Below, one piece after another: positions 1-7,441 of a DNA stretch of 19,778 nt (position 1 is its first letter; each line of letters opens with the position of its first letter). The stretch spans positions 1 to 19,778 of the forward strand of contig URED01000041.1 of assembly GCA_900546785.1 (NCBI GenBank), given 5' to 3'. The notes under the pieces were generated by a model that worked only from the letters and a program-made list of their open reading frames with translations, was not told the DNA's origin and ran no database searches. Position numbers and translations under genes: made by a program. This DNA comes from an uncultured Oscillospiraceae bacterium. GTDB lineage: Bacteria; Bacillota; Clostridia; Oscillospirales; Acutalibacteraceae.

Positions 1-55
1 AACCTGTGACCCTCTGCTTGTAAGGCAGATGCTCTCCCAGCTGAGCTATACTCCC
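1..55 (-). tRNA. tRNA-Val (anticodon TAC), 3' end cut by window edge
   Basis: Read on the minus strand from 55 down, the sequence folds as a tRNA. It has acceptor strand GGGAGTA, D stem GCTC/GAGC with loop AGCTGGGA, anticodon stem TCTGC/GCAGA around loop CTTACAA (anticodon TAC, valine), variable region GGGTC and the start of the T arm (ACAGGTT). The remaining T arm, the 3' acceptor strand and any CCA lie beyond position 1. A good promoter lies just upstream (68-95). It may be the first gene of a tRNA cluster continuing outside the window. Confidence 0.93.
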
Positions 56-67
56 TCAGTGCTATTT

Positions 68-95
68 ATTTTACCACAAATCTGGATAAAGTCAA
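68..95 (-). promoter_or_regulatory. Promoter of the tRNA-Val gene
   Basis: On the minus strand there is a -35 TTGACT (95-90), a 16-bp spacer and a -10 TAAAAT (73-68). Transcription would start near 61, a few bases before the mature tRNA 5' end at 55, as expected for a bacterial tRNA gene. Confidence 0.75.
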
Positions 96-192
96 GCATT
101 TTATAAAATTTAATACAAGGCATATTGCGCGCATTTAGAAAATATGATATTTTAAATATATCACACAAAACACAAACAGGAGTTTAGAATAT

Positions 193-948
193 ATGAAACT
201 GATAAGCTGGAACGTAAACGGGCTCAGGGCATGTATGAACAAGGGATTTCAACAGTTTTTCAATGAAGCGGACGCGGATATATTCTGCATACAGGAAACA
301 AAATTGCAAAAGGGGCAGATAGATTTTTCTCCCGAAGGGTACTGTGCTTTTTGGAACTATGCAGAAAAGAAAGGCTATTCGGGCACTGCGGTCTTTTCCA
401 AAAAAGAGCCTTTGAACGTGAAATACGGAATGGGAATCGAAGAGCACGACAAAGAAGGCAGGCTCATAACGCTTGAATTTGACGATTTTTATTTGCTGAC
501 GGTTTATGTGCCGAACGCGCAACGCGAACTGACAAGGCTTGACTACCGTATGAAATGGGAGGACGCTTTTTTTGAATACATAAAAGCGCTTGACCGAAAA
601 AAGCCGGTCATTTTTTGCGGCGACCTGAATGTGGCGCACGAAGAGATAGATCTTAAAAACCCGAAAACGAACCGCAACAACGCGGGATTTACGGACGATG
701 AACGCGCCAAGATGACTCGCATCCTTGATAACGGATTTACAGACACATTCAGATATTTCTATCCCGACCTCGAGGGTATCTACAGCTGGTGGAGCTATAT
801 GTTTAAGGCAAGGGAAAAGAACGCGGGATGGCGCATAGACTATTTTATTGCCTCTAAACGGCTGGACGAAAAATTGAAATCAGCCGATATACTGACGGAT
901 ATTTACGGCTCCGACCACTGCCCTGTTTTACTTGAGGCAGAAATTTAA
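193..948 (+). CDS. exoA: Exodeoxyribonuclease III (ExoA/XthA family)
   Basis: A 251-residue AP endonuclease / 3'-5' exonuclease of base excision repair, cytoplasmic. It cuts at abasic sites and removes blocked 3' ends. The sequence carries the family's motifs: N-terminal ISWNVNGLRA, metal ligand E35 in IQETK, D144 and N146 in CGDLNVAHEEID, RIDYF around D216 and the C-terminal GSDHCPV with D241/H242. Length is typical. The ATG at 193 is preceded by AGGAG at 178-182. Only a weak promoter is visible upstream (TTGCGC 125-130, 17 bp, TATTTT 148-153). It is monocistronic and stands apart from the D-amino-acid operon by 126 bp. Confidence in the family is high; fine substrate preference cannot be read from sequence. 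Confidence 0.96.
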   Translation: MKLISWNVNGLRACMNKGFQQFFNEADADIFCIQETKLQKGQIDFSPEGYCAFWNYAEKKGYSGTAVFSKKEPLNVKYGMGIEEHDKEGRLITLEFDDFYLLTVYVPNAQRELTRLDYRMKWEDAFFEYIKALDRKKPVIFCGDLNVAHEEIDLKNPKTNRNNAGFTDDERAKMTRILDNGFTDTFRYFYPDLEGIYSWWSYMFKAREKNAGWRIDYFIASKRLDEKLKSADILTDIYGSDHCPVLLEAEI

Positions 949-968
949 AATAAATGTTAAAAATCATA

Positions 969-997
969 TTTACTTTTAGAAAAATTTGTATTAAAAT
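969..997 (+). promoter_or_regulatory. Candidate promoter of the D-amino-acid operon
   Basis: A -35 TTTACT (969-974), a 17-bp spacer and a -10 TAAAAT (992-997) give a predicted start near 1004. It is the only convincing promoter between exoA and the aminotransferase gene, so it should drive the whole 1075-8760 operon. The 34 bases between the following hairpin and the start codon leave no room for another promoter. Confidence 0.6.
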
Positions 998-1005
998 ATT
1001 TCAGG

Positions 1006-1046
1006 TGGGCAACGGTGCTTTTGGGAGCTACGTATGCCCATTTTTA
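1006..1046 (+). terminator. Terminator-like hairpin in the operon leader (exoA terminator and/or attenuator)
   Basis: Arms TGGGCA-ACG-gt-GCT and AGC-ta-CGT-a-TGCCCA close on loop TTTGGG and are followed by TTTTTATT. This is a regular rho-independent terminator shape. It ends transcripts leaving exoA, but it also lies between the operon's only visible promoter (969-997) and the start codon at 1075. It could therefore stop the operon's own transcript after about 40 nt. No anti-terminator or known riboswitch is recognised. Confidence 0.7.
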
Positions 1047-1074
1047 TTAATTTGTAAATTCAGGGGGCAGCTAT

Positions 1075-1920
1075 ATGAAAAATCTTGGCTACTACAACGG
1101 CGAATACGGACTTATTGAAGAAATGAAAATACCGATGACGGACAGGGTATGCTGGTTCGGAGACGGTATTTATGACGCTACCTATTCCCACAACCACAAA
1201 ATATTTGATCTGCCGGCACACCTTGACAGGTTTTACAGAAGCGCAAAGCTGCTGGACATCAACATGCCCATAGAGCGTGCCGAGCTTGAAAAGCTTTTGG
1301 CAGATCTTGTTCTTAAAGTTGACGACGGTGACCAGTTCGTATATATGCAGGTAACGCGCGGCAGCGGGCTGAGAAAGCATATATATGAGAAGGAGATGAA
1401 ATCCAACCTTTGGATAACGCTTACCCCCTGCCCTGTTGCGGACACATACAAACCGATAGACGTGATTACATATGAGGACAAGCGCTTTTTATACTGCAAC
1501 GCAAAGACGCTGAATCTGATCCCCTCCTGCCTTGCGGCAACGGCTGCGGACAGAGCAGGCTGCGAGGAGGCAATCTTCCACCGCGGTGATATCGTTACGG
1601 AATGCGCGCATTCCAATGTTTCGATCTTCAAGGACGGCAAGGTCATTACCCACCAGCTTGATGACAAGGTGCTGCCCGGCACGGCAAGACTGCGGCTGCT
1701 TGCCTTTGCCGAAAAGCTTGGCTATGAAACAGAGGAACGCGACTACACGCTTAACGAGCTTATGAACGCGGACGAGATCGTTGTTCACTCTACAGGCTCT
1801 TTCTGCATACCGGTAAAAACAGTGGACGGCAAACCCGTAGGCGGCAAGGCGCCCGAAATGCTGAAAAAAATACAGGACGCGCTTGTTGCTGATTTTGAGG
1901 AACAGTGCAAAGCTGAGTGA
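1075..1920 (+). CDS. dat: D-amino-acid aminotransferase (class IV PLP enzyme)
   Basis: A 281-residue fold-type IV PLP aminotransferase, cytoplasmic. D-alanine transaminases move the amino group between D-Ala and 2-oxoglutarate, giving pyruvate and D-Glu. The protein follows the Bacillus enzyme along its length: DRVCWFGDGIYDA near the N-terminus, VYMQVTRG then an R-K-H segment at 100-102 in the place of the carboxylate trap, the PLP lysine K144 in NAKTLNLIP, and E176 in VTECAHSN, the PLP ring-nitrogen glutamate. Branched-chain aminotransferases share the fold, but the context argues for D-amino acids: two D-glutamate cyclase-type genes, 5-oxoprolinase and alanine racemase follow. ATG at 1075 has GGGGG at 1063-1067. 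It is the first gene of the operon; the next starts 33 bp later. Confidence 0.88.
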   Translation: MKNLGYYNGEYGLIEEMKIPMTDRVCWFGDGIYDATYSHNHKIFDLPAHLDRFYRSAKLLDINMPIERAELEKLLADLVLKVDDGDQFVYMQVTRGSGLRKHIYEKEMKSNLWITLTPCPVADTYKPIDVITYEDKRFLYCNAKTLNLIPSCLAATAADRAGCEEAIFHRGDIVTECAHSNVSIFKDGKVITHQLDDKVLPGTARLRLLAFAEKLGYETEERDYTLNELMNADEIVVHSTGSFCIPVKTVDGKPVGGKAPEMLKKIQDALVADFEEQCKAE

Positions 1921-1953
1921 TAAGACTTTAATTTATCTTCGGAGAGGCTTACT

Positions 1954-3015
1954 ATGACGAAAGAGGAACTTACGATTTTCAATGTTGGCTGTAACCTGGA
2001 CACACTTATGAACCTGGACCCACGGGGCTACGGCGTTTGCAGGATACTCTATGACGGCGCGCGGAAATTTACGGGCGAGCCGCTTTCCACGAACGGCGCA
2101 AAAGGGCTTATAAAACACGTAAAAAAGGGTAAAAAGGTATTTATTTTCACAGGTTTTGTTCTGCTTCCGTGGGAGGAAGCGGAAACGGACGGCATTATAT
2201 CCAGCTGTTTATTTGCCAAATTCATTATGAAGGCCTTTGGCGCAAGGCCGGTGCTGCTGATTCCGAGCCAGTGCGAAAAGGCGGTAAAAGCCATATCCAA
2301 CGTGTTGGATTTTGCCGTGACGGACGATATCGACGATAAAAGCGAAAACACCGTTACCTATATCGTTTTCACAAAAGAGCGCGAGGAAGCCCCCGTGCAG
2401 GCAAAGGAGATCTTATCCCACGGCAAGCCCTGCGCGGCAATCAGCATTGAGGCCCCCGGGCGCAACAAAAACGGCTATTACCACAATGCCGTAGGCGTAA
2501 ACACAACGGGCGTTGAAGCAAAATACGACGTGCTGTTCAAAATGTGCAAGGACGCGGGTATCTATAATCTTTCCATAGGCGATCTCGGCAACGAGATCGG
2601 CATGGCGGCTATAGAGGACCACATAAGAAAATATGTGCCTTATGCCGAAAAAGGCGGCTGCAAGGCAGGCAGCGGCTTTGGAATCCTTGCGGACACCGTT
2701 GCGGATAATATTATCACCGCCACGGTATCCGACTGGGGCTGTAACGCGCTTATGGCGGCAACGGCTTTTCTGCTTAAAAAGCCTGAGCTTTTTCACGATA
2801 CGGAGGAGCAATCCGCCGCAATGGACGCCGCCGCTGCGGCAGGCATGCTGGACATGTACGGCAAGCCGCGCCCCTATATAGACGGCATCGGCAAAAACAT
2901 AAATCTGCCGCTGGTAGCACTGATGGGGGCGCTGATCGAATATCCCCCCACGGTGGAGGACAAAACGCGCGAGTGGTTTGAACACACGCTTGAAAAGGGA
3001 TATTTTACGCGATGA
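1954..3015 (+). CDS. D-glutamate cyclase C-terminal-like protein (DUF4392)
   Basis: A 353-residue soluble protein resembling the DUF4392 family, the C-terminal part of mammalian D-glutamate cyclase (DGLUCY), which makes 5-oxo-D-proline from D-Glu. Recognisable segments are NLDPRGYGVCRILYDGARKF near the N-terminus, TGFVLLPWEEAETDG, the acidic/glycine motif SIGDLGNEIGMAAIEDHI in the middle and VSDWGCNALMAATAFL. RBS GGAGAGG lies at 1940-1946. Its stop overlaps the pxpB start (ATGA, 3012-3015), so translation is coupled. The other half of DGLUCY (DUF1445) is encoded separately at 4687. Which half carries the chemistry here, and whether both form a complex, cannot be told. Family call is firm; the exact reaction is inferred. 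Confidence 0.82.
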   Translation: MTKEELTIFNVGCNLDTLMNLDPRGYGVCRILYDGARKFTGEPLSTNGAKGLIKHVKKGKKVFIFTGFVLLPWEEAETDGIISSCLFAKFIMKAFGARPVLLIPSQCEKAVKAISNVLDFAVTDDIDDKSENTVTYIVFTKEREEAPVQAKEILSHGKPCAAISIEAPGRNKNGYYHNAVGVNTTGVEAKYDVLFKMCKDAGIYNLSIGDLGNEIGMAAIEDHIRKYVPYAEKGGCKAGSGFGILADTVADNIITATVSDWGCNALMAATAFLLKKPELFHDTEEQSAAMDAAAAAGMLDMYGKPRPYIDGIGKNINLPLVALMGALIEYPPTVEDKTREWFEHTLEKGYFTR

Positions 3016-3743
3016 GAGCAAAATTTTTGCCGTGCGGCGACTGCGCGGTAACTGTGAATTTCGGCAATGAGATCAACAGGCAGACGAACCGGCGGGTGAC
3101 GGAGTTTACCGCCGCAGCCGAAAAGGCAAAGATCCCCGGCGCCGTGGAATACATACCCGCCTTTTGCAGCGTTACCGTGATTTATGACCCGCTTAAGACA
3201 ACACAAAAAGAGCTGATCAGATCGCTCAAAAAGGCGCAGAAAAACGGCGCGGGCGAAAGTGAATTTAAACCTGTTCTTTATAAGATCCCAGTTTGCTATG
3301 ACGGCGAATTTGCGCCGGATATGCAAAGTGTGGAAGAGATCACAAAGCTTCCAAAAGAAGAGATCATAAAGATCCACACCGGGCGGGACTACCCGATCTA
3401 TATGCTGGGCTTTCTGCCGGGGTTTGCGTACCTTGGCGATATGGACGAGCGCATTGCCGCGCCGCGCCTTGAAGTGCCGAGAGTTAAAATCGAGCGTGGG
3501 AGCGTGGGCATAGGCGGCAACCAGACCGGCATATACCCTTCTGATTCTCCCGGAGGCTGGCGGCTTATAGGCAAAACGCCTGTAAGGGTCTATGATGAGC
3601 GAAAGGAAAGCCCCATACTTTACCGCGCCGGAGACCAAATCAGATTTTACAGAATTACAAAAGACGAATTTTATGAGATAGACCGAAAATGCGAAAGCGG
3701 CGAATACGCCGCAGAACGGGAGGAGGTGCGCCGTGAGCATTAA
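3012..3743 (+). CDS. pxpB: 5-oxoprolinase subunit B (KipI-like)
   Basis: A 243-residue KipI/allophanate-hydrolase subunit 1 family protein. PxpA, PxpB and PxpC together hydrolyse 5-oxoproline (pyroglutamate) to glutamate with ATP in the cytoplasm. The signature block is clear in the C-terminal half: MLGFLPGFAYLGDMDERI followed by APRLEVPR, GSVGIGGNQTGIYP and SPGGWRLIGKTPV. The N-terminal half begins FLPCGDCAVTVNFGNEI, typical of the family. In Bacillus subtilis the homologue KipI also inhibits the sporulation kinase KinA, but that role is not implied here. It overlaps the preceding gene by 4 bp and pxpC by 11 bp, as is usual for this pair. Confidence 0.92.
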   Translation: MRAKFLPCGDCAVTVNFGNEINRQTNRRVTEFTAAAEKAKIPGAVEYIPAFCSVTVIYDPLKTTQKELIRSLKKAQKNGAGESEFKPVLYKIPVCYDGEFAPDMQSVEEITKLPKEEIIKIHTGRDYPIYMLGFLPGFAYLGDMDERIAAPRLEVPRVKIERGSVGIGGNQTGIYPSDSPGGWRLIGKTPVRVYDERKESPILYRAGDQIRFYRITKDEFYEIDRKCESGEYAAEREEVRREH

Positions 3744-4674
3744 GATCGTGCGCGGCGGGCTCCTTACCACCGTTCAGGACGGGGGACGTATCGGCTGCAT
3801 GAAATACGGCTTTTCGCAGTGCGGGGCAATGGATATGCGCGCGTTTCACACCGCAAACGCGCTGCTTTCAAACAACGCCGGCGCCGCCGTGCTTGAAATG
3901 ACCGTGACCGGAATAGCCGCGCTTTTTACGGAGGACTGCGCGATCTGCATCAGCGGCGCGCAGATGGAAGCACAGATCAACAGAAAGCCCATACGCACCA
4001 ACAAGGTGTATGAGATAGCAGCCGGCGATGTTCTGCTGTGCGGCAAAGTCAGAAACGGCGCAAGAGCGTATCTTGCCGTCAGCGGCGGCATAGACGTGCC
4101 GGAATTTTTGGGCAGCCGTTCGACCGATCTGAAAGCAAAGGCAGGCGGCTTTTGCGGCAGAAAGCTGAAGACCGGGGACGAACTGAAAATACTGCCGCAC
4201 GAAAGACTGAAAAAGATTGAAAAGCGTGAGATTCCCGAATTTGAATATCAAAACGAAATATGCCTGCGGGCGGTATGCGGGCCGCAGGATTCTATGTTTA
4301 CCAAAGAGGATATAAACACCTTTTTCGGCACGAAATACAGCGTTACCGCCGAGGCGGACAGAATGGGTGTTCGCCTCAAGGGCGCGCCGCTGATGGGTAA
4401 AAACGGCATGAATATCATATCGGACGGTATTGCGCCGGGCAGCGTACAGGTGCCGGACAGCGGTATGCCGATCATCCTTTGCGCGGACAGGCAGACAACG
4501 GGCGGCTATGCAAAGATAGCAACTGTGATCAGCGTGGATATGCCGCTGCTTGCGCAGGCTTTGCCGGGCTGCAAGATACGTTTTGAACGCATAAGCACGG
4601 CTGAGGTCGAAAACGCCGCCAAAGAAGCAAGCAGAAATATAAAAACAATAAAAGAGCAGATCAATAAACTGTAA
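3733..4674 (+). CDS. pxpC: 5-oxoprolinase subunit C (KipA-like)
   Basis: A 313-residue biotin-dependent-carboxyltransferase-like (KipA, allophanate hydrolase subunit 2) protein and obligate partner of PxpB. Family features: RGGLLTTVQDGGRIG and GFSQCGAMDMRAFHTAN at the N-terminus, AYLAVSGGIDVPEFLGSRSTD in the middle, and the C-terminal GIAPGSVQVPDSGMPIIL with the DRQTTGGYAKIATV motif. The start is GTG at 3733 with AGGAGG at 3721-3726, inside the end of pxpB; the first residues MSIKIVRGG fit the family's N-terminus. It is followed 12 bp later by the DUF1445 gene. Length matches the family. Confidence 0.92.
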   Translation: MSIKIVRGGLLTTVQDGGRIGCMKYGFSQCGAMDMRAFHTANALLSNNAGAAVLEMTVTGIAALFTEDCAICISGAQMEAQINRKPIRTNKVYEIAAGDVLLCGKVRNGARAYLAVSGGIDVPEFLGSRSTDLKAKAGGFCGRKLKTGDELKILPHERLKKIEKREIPEFEYQNEICLRAVCGPQDSMFTKEDINTFFGTKYSVTAEADRMGVRLKGAPLMGKNGMNIISDGIAPGSVQVPDSGMPIILCADRQTTGGYAKIATVISVDMPLLAQALPGCKIRFERISTAEVENAAKEASRNIKTIKEQINKL

Positions 4675-4686
4675 AGAAGTGAAGAT

Positions 4687-5472
4687 ATGGATTATTCGAA
4701 AATGAGCCCAAAGGAAGTAAGGCAGCTCATAAAAGAGCAAAGGATAACCGGGCAGACGAGCGGCATGTGCGCAGGCTTTGCGCAGGCAAACCTTTGCATA
4801 CTGCCGAAAGAGCTGGCATTCGATTTTTTGCTTTTCTGCACAAGGAACCCGCGCCCCTGCCCCGTTCTTGAGGTGGGTGACGCCGGCTCAAGAACCATAA
4901 GAGAAATGGCGGATCACGCGGATGTTGCAACGGATTTTCCGAAATACAGGATATGGAAAAACGGAAAGCTTGAAAAAGAGGTTTTTGATATTTCCGATAT
5001 CTGGCGGGAGGATCTTGTTTACTTCCTGATCGGCTGTTCCTTTTCGTTTGAGGCTGAGCTGATTGAGGCCAATATTCCCGTGCGCCATATTGAAGAGCGC
5101 AGAAACGTGCCGATGTTCAACACGAACATCCCGCTTCATAAAGCGGGCGTTTTCGGCGGAAACATGGTGGTTTCCATGCGCCCTATACCGTATGACCTTG
5201 TTGTGAAAGCTGTAAATGTTACTGCGGCAATGCCGCGCGTTCACGGCGCGCCGATACATATAGGCGACCCCGCCCTGATCGGCATAAGAGATATTGCAAA
5301 GCCGGATTACGGCGATCGCGTTACCGTTAAAGACGGCGAGATACCCGTTTTCTGGCCCTGCGGCGTTACACCGCAGAACGCTGTTATGAACGCAAAGCCT
5401 GCATTTGCAATTACGCATTCGCCGGGGCATATGTTTATTACGGACGTTACAAACGCAAGCCTGAAATACTAA
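4687..5472 (+). CDS. D-glutamate cyclase N-terminal-like protein (DUF1445, YcsI family)
   Basis: A 261-residue protein of the YcsI/DUF1445 family, often annotated as putative hydro-lyase. The same domain forms the N-terminal part of mammalian D-glutamate cyclase. Conserved stretches are SGMCAGFAQANLCILPKELA then FDFLLFCTRNPRPCPVLEVG, DLVYFLIGCSFSFEAEL, NVPMFNTNIPLHKAG and FGGNMVVSMRPIPYD, RVHGAPIHIGDPALIGI, VFWPCGVTPQ and the C-terminal ITHSPGHMFITD. In Bacillus subtilis ycsI sits in the same cluster as ycsF, kipI and kipA, so its position between pxpC and pxpA agrees with known synteny. Together with the DUF4392 gene upstream it would supply both DGLUCY halves. A lyase or cyclase acting on a 5-oxoproline-related substrate is the most likely role; the reaction is inferred. 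Confidence 0.85.
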   Translation: MDYSKMSPKEVRQLIKEQRITGQTSGMCAGFAQANLCILPKELAFDFLLFCTRNPRPCPVLEVGDAGSRTIREMADHADVATDFPKYRIWKNGKLEKEVFDISDIWREDLVYFLIGCSFSFEAELIEANIPVRHIEERRNVPMFNTNIPLHKAGVFGGNMVVSMRPIPYDLVVKAVNVTAAMPRVHGAPIHIGDPALIGIRDIAKPDYGDRVTVKDGEIPVFWPCGVTPQNAVMNAKPAFAITHSPGHMFITDVTNASLKY

Positions 5473-5516
5473 CTAACGCAGGGCTTGTATCCTATATTTA
5501 TTGAAAGAGTGATCTT

Positions 5517-6278
5517 GTGTTTAAGATAAATCTAAACTGTGATCTCGGCGAGGGCGCTGGCGCGGATGGAATCATCATTCCGCACATAAACAGCGCCAAT
5601 ATAGCCTGCGGTTTCCATGCAGGAGACGCCGAAACGATTGTAAAAACACTTACGCTTTGCAAGAAGAACGGTACGGGCGCGGGCGCGCATCCCGCCTACC
5701 CAGACAAAGAAAATTTCGGCAGGACGAACATGGCGCTGGATCCCGAACAGGTCTATGATATTACGCTGTACCAGCTTGGCGCGATAGGCGCCATGGCAAA
5801 AACGAAAGGGGTGCGGCTGGAGCACGTTAAAGCGCACGGCGCTTTGTATAACGCCGCAGCAAAGGACAGGGCGCTGGCGGACGCCATAGCAAAGGCGGTA
5901 TATGATTATGACAAAAATCTGATCCTGCTTGCGCTTTCCGGCTCCGAAATGATCAACGCGGCAAAAGCGGCGGGGCTGAGATATGCCTGCGAGGTCTTTG
6001 CGGACAGAGCATACGAGGCAGACGGCACACTGCGCAGCCGCAATCTTGAAGGCGCCATGATTGAAGATGAGAACGAGGCGGTTCGGCGCGTGATCAGAAT
6101 GGTCAAAAGCGACCTTGTAACAGCGTATACGGGCGAGGATATAACGATTGAAACACATTCGGTATGCGTGCACGGCGACGGGCCCAAGGCTATCCAATTC
6201 GTACACAAGCTCAACGAAGCGTTTGACAGAAACGGAATTGAAAAAGTGTCTCTTTCCGAAGTCATCAGGGGTAATTGA
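5517..6278 (+). CDS. pxpA: 5-oxoprolinase subunit A (LamB/YcsF family)
   Basis: A 253-residue LamB/YcsF protein, the third subunit of the ATP-dependent 5-oxoprolinase. Visible motifs are INLNCDLGEG at the N-terminus, NSANIACGFHAGDAETI, GTGAGAHPAYPD with NFGRTNM, EHVKAHGALYNAAA and EVFADRAYEADGTLRSR, ending with VCVHGDGPKAIQFV. The start is GTG at 5517, chosen because FKINLNCDLGEG aligns with the family's N-terminus. The Shine-Dalgarno sequence is weak (AAAGAGTGA at 5503-5511), perhaps limiting this subunit. The 44-bp gap before it is the longest inside the operon, with no promoter that I trust. The alanine racemase gene begins 1 bp after its stop. Confidence 0.93.
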   Translation: MFKINLNCDLGEGAGADGIIIPHINSANIACGFHAGDAETIVKTLTLCKKNGTGAGAHPAYPDKENFGRTNMALDPEQVYDITLYQLGAIGAMAKTKGVRLEHVKAHGALYNAAAKDRALADAIAKAVYDYDKNLILLALSGSEMINAAKAAGLRYACEVFADRAYEADGTLRSRNLEGAMIEDENEAVRRVIRMVKSDLVTAYTGEDITIETHSVCVHGDGPKAIQFVHKLNEAFDRNGIEKVSLSEVIRGN

Positions 6279-6279
6279 A

Positions 6280-7428
6280 ATGTTTTTCAGAACAGAAGCC
6301 GCAATAGATCTGGACGCGGCAGAACATAATTTCAACGTTACAAGGGCCAAGCTGCCGCAGAATGTGAAACTGCTTTGCGTTATAAAGGCGGACGCCTACG
6401 GCCACGGCGCCGTAGAGCTTGCAAAGCTTTTTGAGGGCAGAGCGGATTTTTACGGCGTTGCCTGCACGGAAGAGGCAATAGAGCTGATTCAGGCGGGCAT
6501 AAAAACGCCCGTGCTGATCTTGGGAACGGTTGCACGGGAATATTTTGCGGATATTGTAAAATACGGCATACGCATACCCATATTCAGCTATGACGACGCG
6601 AAAGCGCTTTCAGAAGAGGCGCAAAGGCAGGGAAAGACCGTGCCTTTCCACTTTTGTGCGGACACGGGCATGAGCCGCATAGGCTTTCAGGTGAGCGAAC
6701 AAAGCGCGGACGTCTGCAAAGAGATCGCCTGCCTGCCGGGGATCTTTGCAGAGGGATTGTTTTCTCATTTTGCAACAGCGGATGAGGCGGATCTTTCAAA
6801 GGCCGTTGCGCAGAGGGAAAGATTTAAGCAATTCATCAGAATGCTTGAGGCGCGCGGCATGGATATTCCGATCAAGCATATAAACAACTCTGCCGGGATC
6901 ATGAATTTTGACGAATATTTTGATATGTGCAGAATGGGCATCATCCTATATGGGCTTTACCCCTCGCACGAGGTGGATAAAAGCCTGCTCAGAATCAAGC
7001 CCGTTATGGAGTGGCGCACGCATATTTCGTTTATAAAAGAACTTGAGGCAGGGCGTGAGATCTCCTACGGCGGCACATACAAAACGCAGGAAACGCGCCG
7101 CATTGCCACGATCCCCGTGGGCTATGCGGACGGATACCCCAGGTGCCTTTCAAACAGAGGAAAGGTGCTGATCAACGGGCAGTTTGCGCCGATAACGGGC
7201 AGAGTTTGCATGGATCAGTTTATGGTGGATATTACGGGCATTGACGCGCAGGTCGGCGATACCGTTATCCTGATCGGCAAGAGCGGTGATCACGAGCTTT
7301 CCATGGAAGAGGTATCGGAAAGCGCGTATTCATTCAATTACGAGCTGCCCTGCCGTATTGCGCGCAGGGTTCCGCGCACGTATTACAGAGGCGGCAAGCT
7401 TGTAAAACATACAAATTATATGTATTAA
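6280..7428 (+). CDS. alr: Alanine racemase
   Basis: A 382-residue PLP enzyme interconverting L- and D-alanine in the cytoplasm. D-Ala feeds peptidoglycan and the Dat aminotransferase of the same operon. The PLP lysine is K36 in VIKADAYGHGAVELA and the second catalytic base Y263 in ISYGGTYKT. CADTGMSRIGF, IKHINNSAGIM, RMGIILYGLYPS, ATIPVGYADGYPR and VCMDQFMVDIT are the usual Alr blocks. The open frame extends upstream to 6148, but that part overlaps pxpA. ATG at 6280 gives the family N-terminus (FRTEAAIDLDAAEHNFN) and has AGGGG at 6267-6271. Its placement with Dat and the D-Glu genes suggests a catabolic or balancing role rather than, or besides, the cell-wall housekeeping one; a second alr may exist elsewhere. 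Confidence 0.95.
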   Translation: MFFRTEAAIDLDAAEHNFNVTRAKLPQNVKLLCVIKADAYGHGAVELAKLFEGRADFYGVACTEEAIELIQAGIKTPVLILGTVAREYFADIVKYGIRIPIFSYDDAKALSEEAQRQGKTVPFHFCADTGMSRIGFQVSEQSADVCKEIACLPGIFAEGLFSHFATADEADLSKAVAQRERFKQFIRMLEARGMDIPIKHINNSAGIMNFDEYFDMCRMGIILYGLYPSHEVDKSLLRIKPVMEWRTHISFIKELEAGREISYGGTYKTQETRRIATIPVGYADGYPRCLSNRGKVLINGQFAPITGRVCMDQFMVDITGIDAQVGDTVILIGKSGDHELSMEEVSESAYSFNYELPCRIARRVPRTYYRGGKLVKHTNYMY

Positions 7429-7441
7429 GAGAGGTAAAACG

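Noticed and set aside
1004..1046. Possible riboswitch (fluoride, guanidine or ZTP type) in the dat leader
   Set aside because: The leader is too short, and none of the conserved cores I know could be matched; only a simple terminator-like hairpin is visible.
2413..3770. Long minus-strand open frames (202 and 298 codons) across the DUF4392 and pxpB genes
   Set aside because: They lie antisense to clearly conserved genes, show no recognisable domain and are rich in residues typical of reverse-complement reading; they are shadows of the plus-strand codon pattern.
6148..6279. Upstream extension of the alanine racemase reading frame
   Set aside because: It overlaps pxpA by over 130 bp and has no family similarity; ATG at 6280 has a Shine-Dalgarno and starts at the conserved Alr N-terminus.
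3868..6350. Minus-strand frames of 290, 180 and 272 codons opposite pxpC, DUF1445 and pxpA
   Set aside because: Same reasoning: no Shine-Dalgarno-supported starts or conserved motifs were noticed, and the plus-strand genes are well supported.
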